A DNA stretch of 64,000 nucleotides from Mycobacterium sp. WUMAC-067 (GTDB lineage Bacteria > Actinomycetota > Actinomycetes > Mycobacteriales > Mycobacteriaceae), in NCBI RefSeq assembly GCF_020217485.1, contig NZ_JAEKMI010000006.1:62001-126000 (forward strand). The letters run 5' to 3'. The position numbers and the translations under genes are program-made. The notes under the pieces are model-generated. The model was not told the origin of the DNA, searched no databases, and saw nothing but the letters and a program-made list of their open reading frames with translations. Below, in pieces: positions 1 to 8,356 of the stretch (its first letter is position 1; each line of letters begins with the position of its first letter).

Positions 1-1
1 G

Positions 2-448
2 CGCGAACTGATCATCGCGTGTTCGCGGGCCGACGGCACCGAAACCGCCGAGCATCACCGGATGCTGGCGGTCCTGCACGACCAGTTGCAAGCGACCAGC
101 GTCGCGGAGCCGCTGTGGATTCCCACCCCCGTCGACCCCCGGCTGCGGAAAGCGTGCGCCTTGATCGCCGACAACCTGCGCGAGCCGTTGACGCTGCAAC
201 AGATCGGCCGCCGCGTCGGCGTCGGCCAGCGCACGCTGAGCCGATTGTTCAGCGACGAGCTGGCGATGACGTTCCCCCAATGGCGCACCCAAATCCGGCT
301 GCAACACGCCCTCGTGTTGCTCGCCGATCGGCGCGATGTCACGTCCGTGGCATCCGAATGCGGTTGGGCCACAACCAGTTCCTTCATCGACACCTTCCGG
401 CGGGCCTTCGGGCACACCCCGGGCCAGCTGGCCGGCAAGGCGCTCTAG
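2..448 (+). CDS. AraC-family transcriptional regulator, 3' part (Rv3833-like)
   Basis: The reading frame is open from base 2 and the window cuts off its 5' end, so only the C-terminal 148 residues are visible. They hold a typical AraC/XylS DNA-binding domain of two helix-turn-helix motifs: first around LTLQQIGRRVGVGQRTLSRLF, second around VTSVASECGWATTSSFIDTF, followed by the family signature FRRAFGHTPGQL near the C terminus. The effector-binding N-terminal part lies outside the window. The gene is convergent with serS and the two stop codons abut (446-448 and 449-451), leaving no room for a terminator. In M. tuberculosis the gene beside serS (Rv3833) is the same type of regulator. Target genes cannot be read from the sequence. 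Confidence 0.9.
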   Translation, partial: RELIIACSRADGTETAEHHRMLAVLHDQLQATSVAEPLWIPTPVDPRLRKACALIADNLREPLTLQQIGRRVGVGQRTLSRLFSDELAMTFPQWRTQIRLQHALVLLADRRDVTSVASECGWATTSSFIDTFRRAFGHTPGQLAGKAL

Positions 449-1708
449 CTACTTGGCGGGCTCGAGCACCTCGGCGCCGACGAACGGCACCAGCGCCTCG
501 GGCACCCGCACACTGCCGTCGGGCCGCTGGTGGTTCTCCAGGATCGCCACCAGCCAGCGGGTGGTCCCCAGCGTGCCGTTGAGCGTGGCCGCGGTCTGCG
601 GCTTGCCGTTCTCGTCGCGGTAGCGGGTGGACAGCCGGCGCGCCTGGAACGTGGTGCAGTTCGACGTCGACGTCAGCTCGCGATAGGTGCCCTGCGTGGG
701 AACCCACGCCTCGCAGTCGAACTTGCGGGCGGCCGACGAGCCGAGATCGCCTGCGGCCACGTCGATCACCCGATACGGCACCTCGATGCGGGCCAGCATC
801 TCGCGTTGCCAGCCCAGCAGCCGCTGGTGCTCGGCCTCGGCGTCGGCGGGCGTGCAGTAGACGAAGCCCTCGACCTTGTCGAACTGATGCACCCGGATGA
901 TGCCGCGGGTGTCCTTCCCATAGCTACCGGCCTCGCGGCGGAAACACGACGACCAGCCCGCGTACCGCAACGGGCCGGCGGACAGGTCCAGGATCTCGTT
1001 CCAGTGGTAGCCGGCCAACGGCACCTCCGAGGTGCCCACCAGGTAGAGGTCGTCAGCCTCGATGCGGTAGATCTCGTCGGCGTGGGCGCCCAGGAAGCCG
1101 GTGCCGGCCATCACCTCGGGGCGCACCAGCACCGGCGGGATCATCGGGGTGAAGCCGTTCTCGACGGCCACCCGCAGCGCCAGCTGCAGCAGGCCGAGCT
1201 GCAGCAGCGCGCCCTGACCGGTCAGGAAGTAGAACCGCGAGCCCGACACCTTGGCGCCGCGCTGCATGTCGATCAGACCCAGCGACTCGCCCAGTTCGAG
1301 GTGATCCCTGGGGTTTTCGAGCGCCGGGGGCTCGCCGACGATGTCGAGCACGGCGAAGTCGTCCTCCCCGCCGGCCGGGACCCCGTCGATGACGACGTTC
1401 GAGATGGCCATGTGCGCCGCGGTGAACGCCGTCTCCGCCTCGCTCTGGGCGACCTCGGCGGCCTTCACCTGCTCGGCCAGCTCCTTCGCGCGCGCCAGCA
1501 GCGCGGGCCGCTCGTCGGGCGACGCGGCGCCCACGCTCTTGCTGGCGGACTTCTGGTCGGCCCGCAGCGCGTCGGCGGAGGAGATGGCGGCCCGGCGCGC
1601 GGCGTCGGCCGACAGCAGCGCGTCTACCAGCGTCGGGTCTTCACCGCGGCTGAGCTGGGAGCGGCGCACGACGTCGGGGTCTTCCCGGAGCAGCTTCAGG
1701 TCGATCAC
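449..1708 (-). CDS. serS: Seryl-tRNA synthetase
   Basis: Class II aminoacyl-tRNA synthetase that charges tRNA-Ser in the cytoplasm. The 419-residue protein has an N-terminal coiled-coil arm (about residues 25-105, rich in Ala/Glu/Lys) that grips the tRNA, then the catalytic core. Motif 2 is seen around [15 protein letters not shown] and motif 3 around [19 protein letters not shown] chose the GTG at 1706-1708, giving (M)[11 protein letters not shown], because M. tuberculosis SerS starts there and is 419 residues; an upstream in-frame ATG at 1759 would add 17 non-conserved residues. The neighbour on the left is the convergent AraC gene, and on the right a divergent septum-formation protein. Function is certain from whole-length similarity. 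Confidence 0.97.
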   Translation of the reverse strand: MIDLKLLREDPDVVRRSQLSRGEDPTLVDALLSADAARRAAISSADALRADQKSASKSVGAASPDERPALLARAKELAEQVKAAEVAQSEAETAFTAAHMAISNVVIDGVPAGGEDDFAVLDIVGEPPALENPRDHLELGESLGLIDMQRGAKVSGSRFYFLTGQGALLQLGLLQLALRVAVENGFTPMIPPVLVRPEVMAGTGFLGAHADEIYRIEADDLYLVGTSEVPLAGYHWNEILDLSAGPLRYAGWSSCFRREAGSYGKDTRGIIRVHQFDKVEGFVYCTPADAEAEHQRLLGWQREMLARIEVPYRVIDVAAGDLGSSAARKFDCEAWVPTQGTYRELTSTSNCTTFQARRLSTRYRDENGKPQTAATLNGTLGTTRWLVAILENHQRPDGSVRVPEALVPFVGAEVLEPAK

Positions 1709-1828
1709 GGCCCTGAGACTACTTTCACCGGCACCGGCCGACGGGCGCAGCATCCGCACCGGTCGGCTCAGGACTCACATCCGTAACTTTTGTCACGCAC
1801 CACAGGTGGTCCTGTCAGAATGGACCCG

Positions 1829-3178
1829 ATGTCGCAAGCGCCCGAGAAGGACCTTTCGGAAGCCCCCGCAGTCGAGACGCCCGCCGCCTCGACCGGTGAG
1901 CCGTCCGACCAGGCGTCCGCCTTCTTGTGGCCGCGCAGCCTGCAGGCCCGGGCGACCAGGCGGGCGCTGCTGCTGACCGCGCTCGGCGGCCTGTTGATCG
2001 CCGGGCTGGTCACCGCGATCCCGGTGAGCACCGAATCGGGACGGCTCCTCGACAGCAGCCCCGTGCGCAGCACCGGGGCCAAGAGCGACGCCGCCCTCAA
2101 CCGCGCCTCCCGCGGGGAATGCCTGATGTGGCCCGACGCCACGCCGGAGTCGGCGAAGATCGTCAACTGCGGCGACGACCACAAGTTCGAGGTGGCCGAT
2201 TCCATCGATATGCGGACGTTCCCGGGCTCCGAGTACGGGCCCAACGCCGCACCCCCGACACCGGCCCGCATCCAGCAGATCACCCAGGAGCAATGCGAGG
2301 CTTCCGTCCGTAACTACCTCGGGCTCAAGTTCGATCCGAACAGCAAGTTCACCGTCAGCCTGCTGTGGCCCGGCGACCGGGCGTGGCGCCAGTCCGGCGA
2401 TCGCCGCATGCTGTGCGGCCTGCAACTGCCCGCCACGAACAACCAGCAGCAGGCGTTCAAGGGCAAGGTCGCCGACGTCGACCAGTCCAAGGTCTGGCCG
2501 GCCGGCACCTGCCTGGGTATCGATCCGGCGACCAATCAGCCGACCGATGTGCCGGTCGACTGCGCGGCCCCGCATGCGATGGAGGTCACCGGCACGGTCA
2601 ACCTCGCCGAGAAGTTCCCCGACGCCCTGCCCGCCGAGCCGGATCAGGACGGCTTCATCAAGGATTCGTGCACCAAGATGACCGACGCGTACCTGGCGCC
2701 GGTGAAGCTGCGCACCACCACGCTGACGCTGATCTACCCCACGGTGCCGCTGTCCAGCTGGACGGCCGGCAGCCGCGAGGTGGCCTGCAGCATCGGCGCG
2801 ACGCTGGGCAACGGGGGCTGGGCCACGCTGCTGAACAGCGCCAAGGGTCAGCTGCTGATCAACGGTCAGCCGCCGGTGCCGCCCCCCGACATCCCCGAAG
2901 AGCGGCTCACGATGCCGCCGATTCCGCTGCAGGTCCCGGCGCAGGCGCCGTCCAACCAGTCCACGACCGCGCCGGAGATCCCGCCGAACAATCAGCACCT
3001 GCCCGGGCAGCAACCCGTGGTGACGCAACCCCAGCAAGCGCCGCAACCCCAGCAGCCTCCCGCGCAGCAAGCCCCGCCGCCGGCGGACAACGGGGCACCG
3101 CCCGCCAACCCGGCGCCCGAGGCGCCACCGCCGCCGCCCCCGCCCGCCGCGCCTGCCGAGCCCCCGCCGGGGGGCTAG
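1829..3178 (+). CDS. Membrane-anchored septum formation family protein (Rv3835-like)
   Basis: About 449 residues. A short acidic cytoplasmic N terminus is followed by one membrane segment near residues 45-66 (RALLLTALGGLLIAGLVTAIP). Two extracytoplasmic septum-formation domains follow, with evenly spaced cysteines (ECLMWP, NCGDD, EQCEAS, MLCGL, GTCLG, VDCAAPH, DSCTKM, VACSIG), probably forming disulfides. The last 130 residues are a Pro/Gln/Ala-rich tail likely to sit in the cell wall. ATG 1829 (MSQAPEKD) is preferred; ATG 1820 and a TTG at 1790 are in frame. It lies 3 bases ahead of the metallopeptidase gene, so the two are probably cotranscribed. A role at the septum is inferred from the family name; no catalytic residue is visible. 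Confidence 0.85.
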   Translation: MSQAPEKDLSEAPAVETPAASTGEPSDQASAFLWPRSLQARATRRALLLTALGGLLIAGLVTAIPVSTESGRLLDSSPVRSTGAKSDAALNRASRGECLMWPDATPESAKIVNCGDDHKFEVADSIDMRTFPGSEYGPNAAPPTPARIQQITQEQCEASVRNYLGLKFDPNSKFTVSLLWPGDRAWRQSGDRRMLCGLQLPATNNQQQAFKGKVADVDQSKVWPAGTCLGIDPATNQPTDVPVDCAAPHAMEVTGTVNLAEKFPDALPAEPDQDGFIKDSCTKMTDAYLAPVKLRTTTLTLIYPTVPLSSWTAGSREVACSIGATLGNGGWATLLNSAKGQLLINGQPPVPPPDIPEERLTMPPIPLQVPAQAPSNQSTTAPEIPPNNQHLPGQQPVVTQPQQAPQPQQPPAQQAPPPADNGAPPANPAPEAPPPPPPPAAPAEPPPGG

Positions 3179-3181
3179 CCG

Positions 3182-3532
3182 GTGCCCGTGCGGATGGACC
3201 CGCGGCGCTTCGACGAACTGGTCTCCGACGCCCTCGACCTGATACCGCCCGGGCTGGCCGCGGCGATGGACAACGTCGTGGTGCTGGTCGAAGACCGCCA
3301 TCCCGAGGACGCCGAACTGCTCGGGCTCTACGAAGGGGTGGCGCTGACCGAGCGCGACTCCGACTACGCCGGCGCGCTTCCGGACACCATCACCATCTAC
3401 CGCGGGGCGCTGCTGGACGCGTGCGAGTCCGAGGCCGAGGTGGTCGAGGAGGTGGCGATCACGGTGATCCACGAAATCGCCCACCACTTCGGGATCGACG
3501 ACGACCGGCTGCACGAACTGGGCTGGGCCTGA
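3182..3532 (+). CDS. Minimal zinc metallopeptidase, zincin-like family (Rv3836-like)
   Basis: A 116-residue single-domain protein of the PF06262 type. Near the C terminus it carries HEIAHHFGIDDDRLHELGW, a zincin motif (HExxHxxG) in which two histidines and a downstream acidic residue should bind Zn and the Glu acts as general base. The rest of the fold is tiny, so this family counts among the smallest metallopeptidases. GTG 3182 is the probable start; ATG 3194 (MDPRRFDEL) is an alternative. It follows the septum-formation gene by 3 bases, which suggests coupled expression. Substrate unknown. Position and length match M. tuberculosis Rv3836. Confidence 0.88.
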   Translation: MPVRMDPRRFDELVSDALDLIPPGLAAAMDNVVVLVEDRHPEDAELLGLYEGVALTERDSDYAGALPDTITIYRGALLDACESEAEVVEEVAITVIHEIAHHFGIDDDRLHELGWA

Positions 3533-3580
3533 CGGGCGCGGCGTCCCGGATTTGTCGGCGCCGGGTGCTATGAACGGCGT

Positions 3581-3772
3581 ATGAGCACTGACTGCCGCGA
3601 CTGCCGGGCAGGCTTAGATCACTGTCACGGCACCATCATTCACCACGCGCTGCACCGGTCGGAGTGCACGGAGCCGGACTGCTTTAGCCCCGAATTGTTG
3701 CCGCACGCCTTCGTCATCGACTGCGACGCCGTGGGCTGCGCCTGCACCGAAGTGATCGCGCTGGCCGTCTGA
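3581..3772 (+). CDS. Small cysteine-rich protein of unknown function
   Basis: A 63-residue acidic protein with eight cysteines and six histidines (CRDCRAGLDHCHG, then HRSECTEPDCF, then DCDAVGCACTE). The paired CxxC/CxxxxC and HxH spacing suggests binding of Zn or another metal, perhaps as a small zinc-finger-like fold. It starts at an ATG (3581) 48 bases after the metallopeptidase stop and ends 8 bases before the convergent mutase gene. I do not recognise a named family. The even use of GC-rich third positions and the conserved-looking cysteine pattern argue that it is a real gene, not a chance frame. Confidence 0.72.
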   Translation: MSTDCRDCRAGLDHCHGTIIHHALHRSECTEPDCFSPELLPHAFVIDCDAVGCACTEVIALAV

Positions 3773-3780
3773 TCGACGCC

Positions 3781-4467
3781 TCAGCCCATCGGGTCGGTGC
3801 TTGACCGCACCGCGTCCGCGACCGGGGTCGCCTCGGCCTCCGGATAAAAGGGCGGAGTCAACGTTCCCCAGCGCACGCAACTCCACCGGCCGTCGGTGAT
3901 CGGGGTCAAGGCCACCGACTGGGCGTTGTCGAGGTGATTGTCGAGCGCGAAGTCGGCCTCCACGCCCGCCAGCACCGCGGCGGCCAGCCGGATCGCCGCG
4001 CCGTGGCTGACGACGACGATGTCGCCGTGGAAGTCGTGGTCGTCGAGGTAGCGCAGGCGCAGGTCGGTGAGCACCGGCACGTAGCGGTCCAACACGTCGT
4101 TGCCGGTCTCGCCGCCGGGTAGCGGCACGTCAAGCTCGCCGCGATGCCAGCGGTCGTAGATCGCGTTGAACTCCGCGACCGCCTCGTCGTCGTTGCGGTC
4201 TTCCAGCCGGCCGACCTGCACCTCGTGGATGCCGGGGACTTCGACGGCGGACATCGCGAGCTGGCCCGCGATCACCGCCGCGGTCTGCGAGGCCCGGGTG
4301 GCCACCGAGTGCGCGAGCATCGCCGGCCGGGCCGACCCGCGGGCGAACGCCCGGGCCTGGTCGCGGCCCAACGGAGTCAGCTCCGCCCCGGGCGGGCGTG
4401 TGTCGAGCCGGCGCTCGACGTTTCCGTAGGACTGGCCGTGACGCACCAAGATCAGGCGACCGCTCAC
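3781..4467 (-). CDS. Histidine phosphatase / phosphoglycerate mutase-like protein (Rv3837c-like)
   Basis: A 228-residue protein of the histidine phosphatase superfamily. The N-terminal LILVRHGQSYGN holds the RHG motif whose His is phosphorylated during catalysis; the second catalytic His is in VVVSHGAAIR near residue 165. Such proteins act as cofactor-dependent mutases or as broad-specificity phosphatases, and sequence alone does not decide between them. The GTG start at 4467 overlaps the pheA stop by 4 bases (GTGA), so the gene is translationally coupled to pheA. A longer frame to 5421 exists but runs antisense-like through pheA in another phase and is not the gene. Confidence 0.88.
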   Translation of the reverse strand: MSGRLILVRHGQSYGNVERRLDTRPPGAELTPLGRDQARAFARGSARPAMLAHSVATRASQTAAVIAGQLAMSAVEVPGIHEVQVGRLEDRNDDEAVAEFNAIYDRWHRGELDVPLPGGETGNDVLDRYVPVLTDLRLRYLDDHDFHGDIVVVSHGAAIRLAAAVLAGVEADFALDNHLDNAQSVALTPITDGRWSCVRWGTLTPPFYPEAEATPVADAVRSSTDPMG

Positions 4468-5414
4468 CGTTGCGACCCCCCGGCGGGCTGTTCGGGCTTT
4501 CCGTCCCGGACCCGCTCCAGCCAGCGCAACGCCTCGTCGGCGGATGGCGGCAGCGCCCCGGCGGGTGAACCGGTCGGCCAAGATCCCAGGTATCGCACAT
4601 CGGCACAACGACGGTGCAGCGCCTTGAGTGCCTCGGCGACGGCGTCGTCGTCGATGTGCCCCACGCAATCGGCGAAAAACCGGTAGGTGCCGAGTCCGGT
4701 TCTGGTCGGCCGGGATTCGATTCGGGTCAGGTCGATGCCACGGACGGCGAACTCGGCGAGCGCGGCCAGCAATGCGCCCGGCGCGTTGTCGATGCGCAAG
4801 ACCACCGACGTCCGATCGGCTCCAGTGCGGGCCGGCGGGGGCCCCGGCAGCCCGACCAGCACGAAGCGGGTGCGGGCGTTGGGTTCGTCGATCACGCCGT
4901 CGGCCAGGGTGTCCAGCCCCCAGTGGGCGGCGGCCAGCGGCGAGGTCACCGCGGCGTCGACCCGACCCTCGGCCACCTGCTGGGCGGCGTCGGCGTTGGA
5001 GTAGGCCGGCCGCAGTTCGGCATCGGCCAGGTGGGCGGCCAGCCACTGCCGCACCTGGGCGGCCGCGACTCCGAAGGCGGCCAAGGTGCGCACGTCGGCG
5101 GCGCGGCATCCCCGTTTGACGACGATGCTGAACGCGACGTCCAGCGTCGTCTCGGCGAAAACCTGCAGCCGCGAGCCCATGGCCAGGCTGTCCAGCGTCG
5201 GCGTCACCGATCCGTCGATCGAGTTCTCGATCGGGACGCACGCGTAGTCCGCGGCGCCGCCGCGCACCGCGTCCAGGGCCGCGGAGGTGCTGTCGACCGG
5301 CAACGGCTGCACCCCGCCGGACCCCGGCGCGGGAACCAGCCCGGCGGCGGTGATCTGTCGCAGCGCCGCCTCGGTGAAGGTCCCTTCCGGACCGAGGTAA
5401 GCGATGCGGGCCAC
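4464..5414 (-). CDS. pheA: Prephenate dehydratase
   Basis: Converts prephenate to phenylpyruvate in phenylalanine synthesis. The 316-residue protein begins MARIAYLGPEGTFTEAAL; the catalytic domain spans about residues 1-180 and includes the TRF motif (NARTRFVLVG). A C-terminal ACT domain (about residues 195-280) contains the ESRP motif that binds phenylalanine for feedback control. It is a monofunctional enzyme without a fused chorismate mutase, as in M. tuberculosis Rv3838c. It is the first gene of a pair with the mutase-like protein and is divergent from the IdeR-controlled DUF2470 gene. Confidence 0.96.
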   Translation of the reverse strand: MARIAYLGPEGTFTEAALRQITAAGLVPAPGSGGVQPLPVDSTSAALDAVRGGAADYACVPIENSIDGSVTPTLDSLAMGSRLQVFAETTLDVAFSIVVKRGCRAADVRTLAAFGVAAAQVRQWLAAHLADAELRPAYSNADAAQQVAEGRVDAAVTSPLAAAHWGLDTLADGVIDEPNARTRFVLVGLPGPPPARTGADRTSVVLRIDNAPGALLAALAEFAVRGIDLTRIESRPTRTGLGTYRFFADCVGHIDDDAVAEALKALHRRCADVRYLGSWPTGSPAGALPPSADEALRWLERVRDGKPEQPAGGSQR

Positions 5415-5471
5415 GTCCCAACCCTAGCGGCGCGCCCGACAGAAAACCCTTGCGACGCCAACCGACGTAAG

Positions 5472-5490
5472 TTAACTTAGGCTTACCTAA
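5472..5490. promoter_or_regulatory. IdeR iron box
   Basis: The 19 bases TTAACTTAGGCTTACCTAA match the mycobacterial IdeR consensus TWAGGTWAGSCTWACCTWA at all but two positions. The box lies between the divergent pheA and DUF2470 genes, ending 14 bases before the latter's preferred start, a position expected for iron-dependent repression. The M. tuberculosis homologue (Rv3839) is a known IdeR target, so the site is probably functional. Confidence 0.9.
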
Positions 5491-5504
5491 GCATAAGGAT
5501 GAGA

Positions 5505-6293
5505 ATGGTGTTACCGCAGAGCTGCCACGCCCCGACCACCGCCGAACGGATTCGCAGCGCGTGCGTGCGCGCCGGCGGCGCGCTCCTGGCGATCGAGCAC
5601 GACGACCCGGTCCCCACGCCCGTGCATCACCTGATGGACGATGGCTTCTTCGCGCTGGCGCTGCCCGTCGACCGGGAGCGCGGGCGGCCCGCCGCGGGAT
5701 CGCAGGCTCTGCTGGAGCTGACCGATTACGCGCCGCTTCCGCTGCGCGAACCGGTCCGTTCGCTGGTGTGGGTGCGCGGGCGCCTGCAGGAGGTGCCCCC
5801 GGGGGAGATCCTCACCACGCTCGACGCGATCGCCGCCGAATGCCCGAATCCGGCGTTGCTGGGCGTCGACACCCCGAGGTGTGCGCCCGCCGGCGGGCAA
5901 GAGCAGCGGTACACGCTGCTGCGGCTCGAGATCGCCTCGGTCGTGGTCACCGACGCGACCGGCGCGGAGCCGGTGGCCGTGGACGACCTCCTTGCGGCCC
6001 GGCCCGACCCGTTCTGCGAGCTCGAGTCGGGCCTGCTGCGGCACCTCGACGCCGCCCACAGCGACGTCATGGCGCGGCTGGTGTCCCGGCTGCCGGCGCC
6101 CCTGCGCCGCGGGCACGTGCGACCGCTGGGGCTCGACCGCTACGGCGTGCGGTTCCGCGTCGAGGGCAACGACCGAGACCACGACGTCCGGCTGCCGTTC
6201 CACAAACCGGTGGACGACATGATCGGCCTGCGCCAGGCGATTCGGGTGCTGATGGGGTGCCCGTTCATCAACGGGCTGCGGGCGCGCGGCTAG
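5505..6293 (+). CDS. DUF2470 domain protein, predicted iron-regulated (Rv3839-like)
   Basis: About 262 residues. The C-terminal third (around DAAHSDVMARLVSRLPAPL) resembles the DUF2470 domain found in haem-oxygenase-like and pyridoxamine-oxidase-like proteins; several family members bind or degrade haem. No membrane segment or signal peptide is visible. ATG 5505 has an AAGGA ribosome site 5 bases upstream and is preferred over ATG 5499, whose AGG is immediately adjacent. The IdeR box in its promoter shows that it should be induced in iron starvation. The precise reaction is unknown. Confidence 0.8.
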   Translation: MVLPQSCHAPTTAERIRSACVRAGGALLAIEHDDPVPTPVHHLMDDGFFALALPVDRERGRPAAGSQALLELTDYAPLPLREPVRSLVWVRGRLQEVPPGEILTTLDAIAAECPNPALLGVDTPRCAPAGGQEQRYTLLRLEIASVVVTDATGAEPVAVDDLLAARPDPFCELESGLLRHLDAAHSDVMARLVSRLPAPLRRGHVRPLGLDRYGVRFRVEGNDRDHDVRLPFHKPVDDMIGLRQAIRVLMGCPFINGLRARG

Positions 6294-6358
6294 CCGTCCT
6301 GACCTAGCCGACCGCGGCGTAGCGGCGCGGCGGGTCGCCGGCCACGTACGTTAACCGG

Positions 6359-7516
6359 GTGAACGGCGACCGCTCACCGCAGCGTCGGTGGCCCGCACGG
6401 CCGGGGCCGCCGGTCCCACCGCGCCCCGAGCCGCCGCAGGTGATGCGCCGCGACGGTGCCCCGCCGCCGTCGCCGACCACGCAGACCCAGCCGCTGCGCC
6501 GGGCGGTGCCCCCACCCCCGCCACGACCACGCGCGCCGAGCGCGCCCCGGAAGCGGCGCCGCTGGATCCGGACGGTGCTGTCGGCGCTGCTGGTGGGCGT
6601 GCTGCTGATCGGCGCGGGCGTCGTCGCCGGCGCCGTCTGGTTCGACACCAAGCTGCACCGCGAGCGGGTGCTCGCCGACTATGCCGAACGTCCCGGGCCC
6701 GGCCGCGGCACCAACTGGCTCATCGTCGGCTCGGACAGCCGCCAGAGCCTGAGCGCCGCGCAACAACAGGATTTGGCCACGGGCGGCGACATCGGTGACG
6801 GCCGCACCGACACGATCCTGCTGGTTCACGTGCCGGGCGTCGGGTCCGGGGTGCCGACGACGATGGTGTCGATACCCCGCGATTCCTTGGTGCCGATCCC
6901 GGACCACGGCAAGGACAAGATCAACGCGGCGTTCTCGATGGGTGGCGCGCGGTTGCTGGTGCGCACCGTGGAACAGGCGACCGGGTTGCGCCTCGATCAC
7001 TACGCCGAGATCGGATTCGGCGGGTTCGCCGCGCTGGTGGACGCGCTCGGCGGGGTGACGGTGTGCCCGACGACCCCGATCGATGACCCGTTGGCCGGCA
7101 TCGACCTGCCGGCCGGCTGCCAGACGCTCGACGGCCGGCACGCCCTCGGATACGTCAGGACGCGCGACACCCCGAGGGCGGATCTGGACCGGATGGTCAA
7201 TCAGCGCCAGTTCATGGCCGAACTGCTGCATCGCGCCGCCAGCCCGGCGGTGTGGCTCAACCCTTGGCGTTGGTATTCGGTGCCGCGCGCGGCCGCCGGC
7301 GCCCTGACCGTCGACCAGGACGACCACGCGTGGGATCTGGCCCGGCTGGGGTGGGCGTTGCACGGGCCCACCGCCACCATGACCGTCCCGATCGGGGAGT
7401 TCACCACCGGTGACGCCGGCGCGGTGGTGGTGTGGAATCACGGGGAGGCCGGCCGGTTGTTCGACGCGTTGGCCGCCGACGCGCCGTTGCCGCCCCCCAC
7501 GGCGGATGGCCAGTAG
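6359..7516 (+). CDS. LytR-CpsA-Psr (LCP) family protein (Rv3840-like)
   Basis: A 385-residue membrane protein. A proline-rich cytoplasmic tail (residues 1-60) precedes one membrane segment (about 72-95), then an extracytoplasmic LCP domain with NWLIVGSDSR, DGRTDTILLVH and SIPRDSLVPIP, which hold the Arg and Asp residues that bind the polyprenyl pyrophosphate. LCP enzymes transfer polymers such as arabinogalactan to peptidoglycan. GTG 6359 is the start. M. tuberculosis has only a short LCP-like protein (Rv3840, about 137 residues) here, whereas this copy looks full length with the motifs intact. The next gene, glpQ1, is convergent and only 11 bases away. Confidence 0.87.
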   Translation: MNGDRSPQRRWPARPGPPVPPRPEPPQVMRRDGAPPPSPTTQTQPLRRAVPPPPPRPRAPSAPRKRRRWIRTVLSALLVGVLLIGAGVVAGAVWFDTKLHRERVLADYAERPGPGRGTNWLIVGSDSRQSLSAAQQQDLATGGDIGDGRTDTILLVHVPGVGSGVPTTMVSIPRDSLVPIPDHGKDKINAAFSMGGARLLVRTVEQATGLRLDHYAEIGFGGFAALVDALGGVTVCPTTPIDDPLAGIDLPAGCQTLDGRHALGYVRTRDTPRADLDRMVNQRQFMAELLHRAASPAVWLNPWRWYSVPRAAAGALTVDQDDHAWDLARLGWALHGPTATMTVPIGEFTTGDAGAVVVWNHGEAGRLFDALAADAPLPPPTADGQ

Positions 7517-7527
7517 CAGCGGTCGAA

Positions 7528-8352
7528 CTAGATGCTGACCTGCCCCGCCGAATCGCCCCGCAGCCACGCCTTGGTGCGGCCCGGGTGGTGGGTGGCCAGC
7601 CAGGCCACGCCGACGTCGCGGCAGAAATCGATGTCGTCGTAGTCGTCGACGTTCCAGCAGTAGACGGCCCTGCCCTGGGCGATGGCGCGGTCGGCCAGTT
7701 GCGGATATTCCTTCAACGTCGGCAGCGACGGCCCGACGGCGGTGGCGCCGACGGCGGTGGGCGCGCCGCTGGTCAGGTAGCGCGCGGTTTTGCCCAGCAG
7801 CACGGTGGGCAGTAGCGGCGCGGCCCGCCGGATCCGCCAGATCGCGGACGCCGAGAACGACATCACCACGGCGCGGGACCGATCGGCGGAGGCGGGCGCG
7901 GCGATGCCGAAACGGTGCAGCAGGGCCAGCAGCTTGGTCTCCACCAGCGAGCCGTACCGGACGGGGTGCTTGGTTTCGATGAAGAGCTTCACCGGCCGAT
8001 GCCAATCCAGCACCAGCGAGACCAGCGCGTCGAGCGTCAGCAAACTGGTGTCGCCGTGGGCGCCGTCCTCGCGCCAGCTGTCGTGCCACGCCCCGTACTC
8101 GAGCTCGCGCAACTGAGCCAGTGTCATCGTGCTGACCAGGCCGGCTCCGGTCGAGGTGCGATCCAGCCGGCGGTCGTGCACACACACCAGATGCCCGTCG
8201 CGGGTCAACCGCACGTCACATTCGACGCCGTCGGCGCCCTCTTTGAGCGCGAGGTCGTAGGCGGCCAGCGTGTGTTCGGGGAGCGCGGCCGAAGCGCCGC
8301 GGTGGGCGACGACATACGGATGCCCGGCGAGCACCTCGTCGGCCCACGTCAT
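7528..8352 (-). CDS. glpQ1: Glycerophosphodiester phosphodiesterase
   Basis: Hydrolyses glycerophosphodiesters to glycerol-3-phosphate and an alcohol. The 274-residue protein opens with PYVVAHRGASAALPEHT, the catalytic HRG...E.T signature. GADGVECDVRLTRDGHLVCVHD follows, with the Glu/Asp Ca-binding pair and the second catalytic His. Near the C terminus VYCWNVDDYDD is the usual W-N/T motif. ATG 8352 gives 274 residues, the length of M. tuberculosis GlpQ1 (Rv3842c); an upstream in-frame ATG (8418) lies inside the preceding gene. It starts 4 bases after the stop of the DUF4328 gene, so the two form an operon. Confidence 0.93.
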   Translation of the reverse strand: MTWADEVLAGHPYVVAHRGASAALPEHTLAAYDLALKEGADGVECDVRLTRDGHLVCVHDRRLDRTSTGAGLVSTMTLAQLRELEYGAWHDSWREDGAHGDTSLLTLDALVSLVLDWHRPVKLFIETKHPVRYGSLVETKLLALLHRFGIAAPASADRSRAVVMSFSASAIWRIRRAAPLLPTVLLGKTARYLTSGAPTAVGATAVGPSLPTLKEYPQLADRAIAQGRAVYCWNVDDYDDIDFCRDVGVAWLATHHPGRTKAWLRGDSAGQVSI

Positions 8353-8356
8353 ATCC

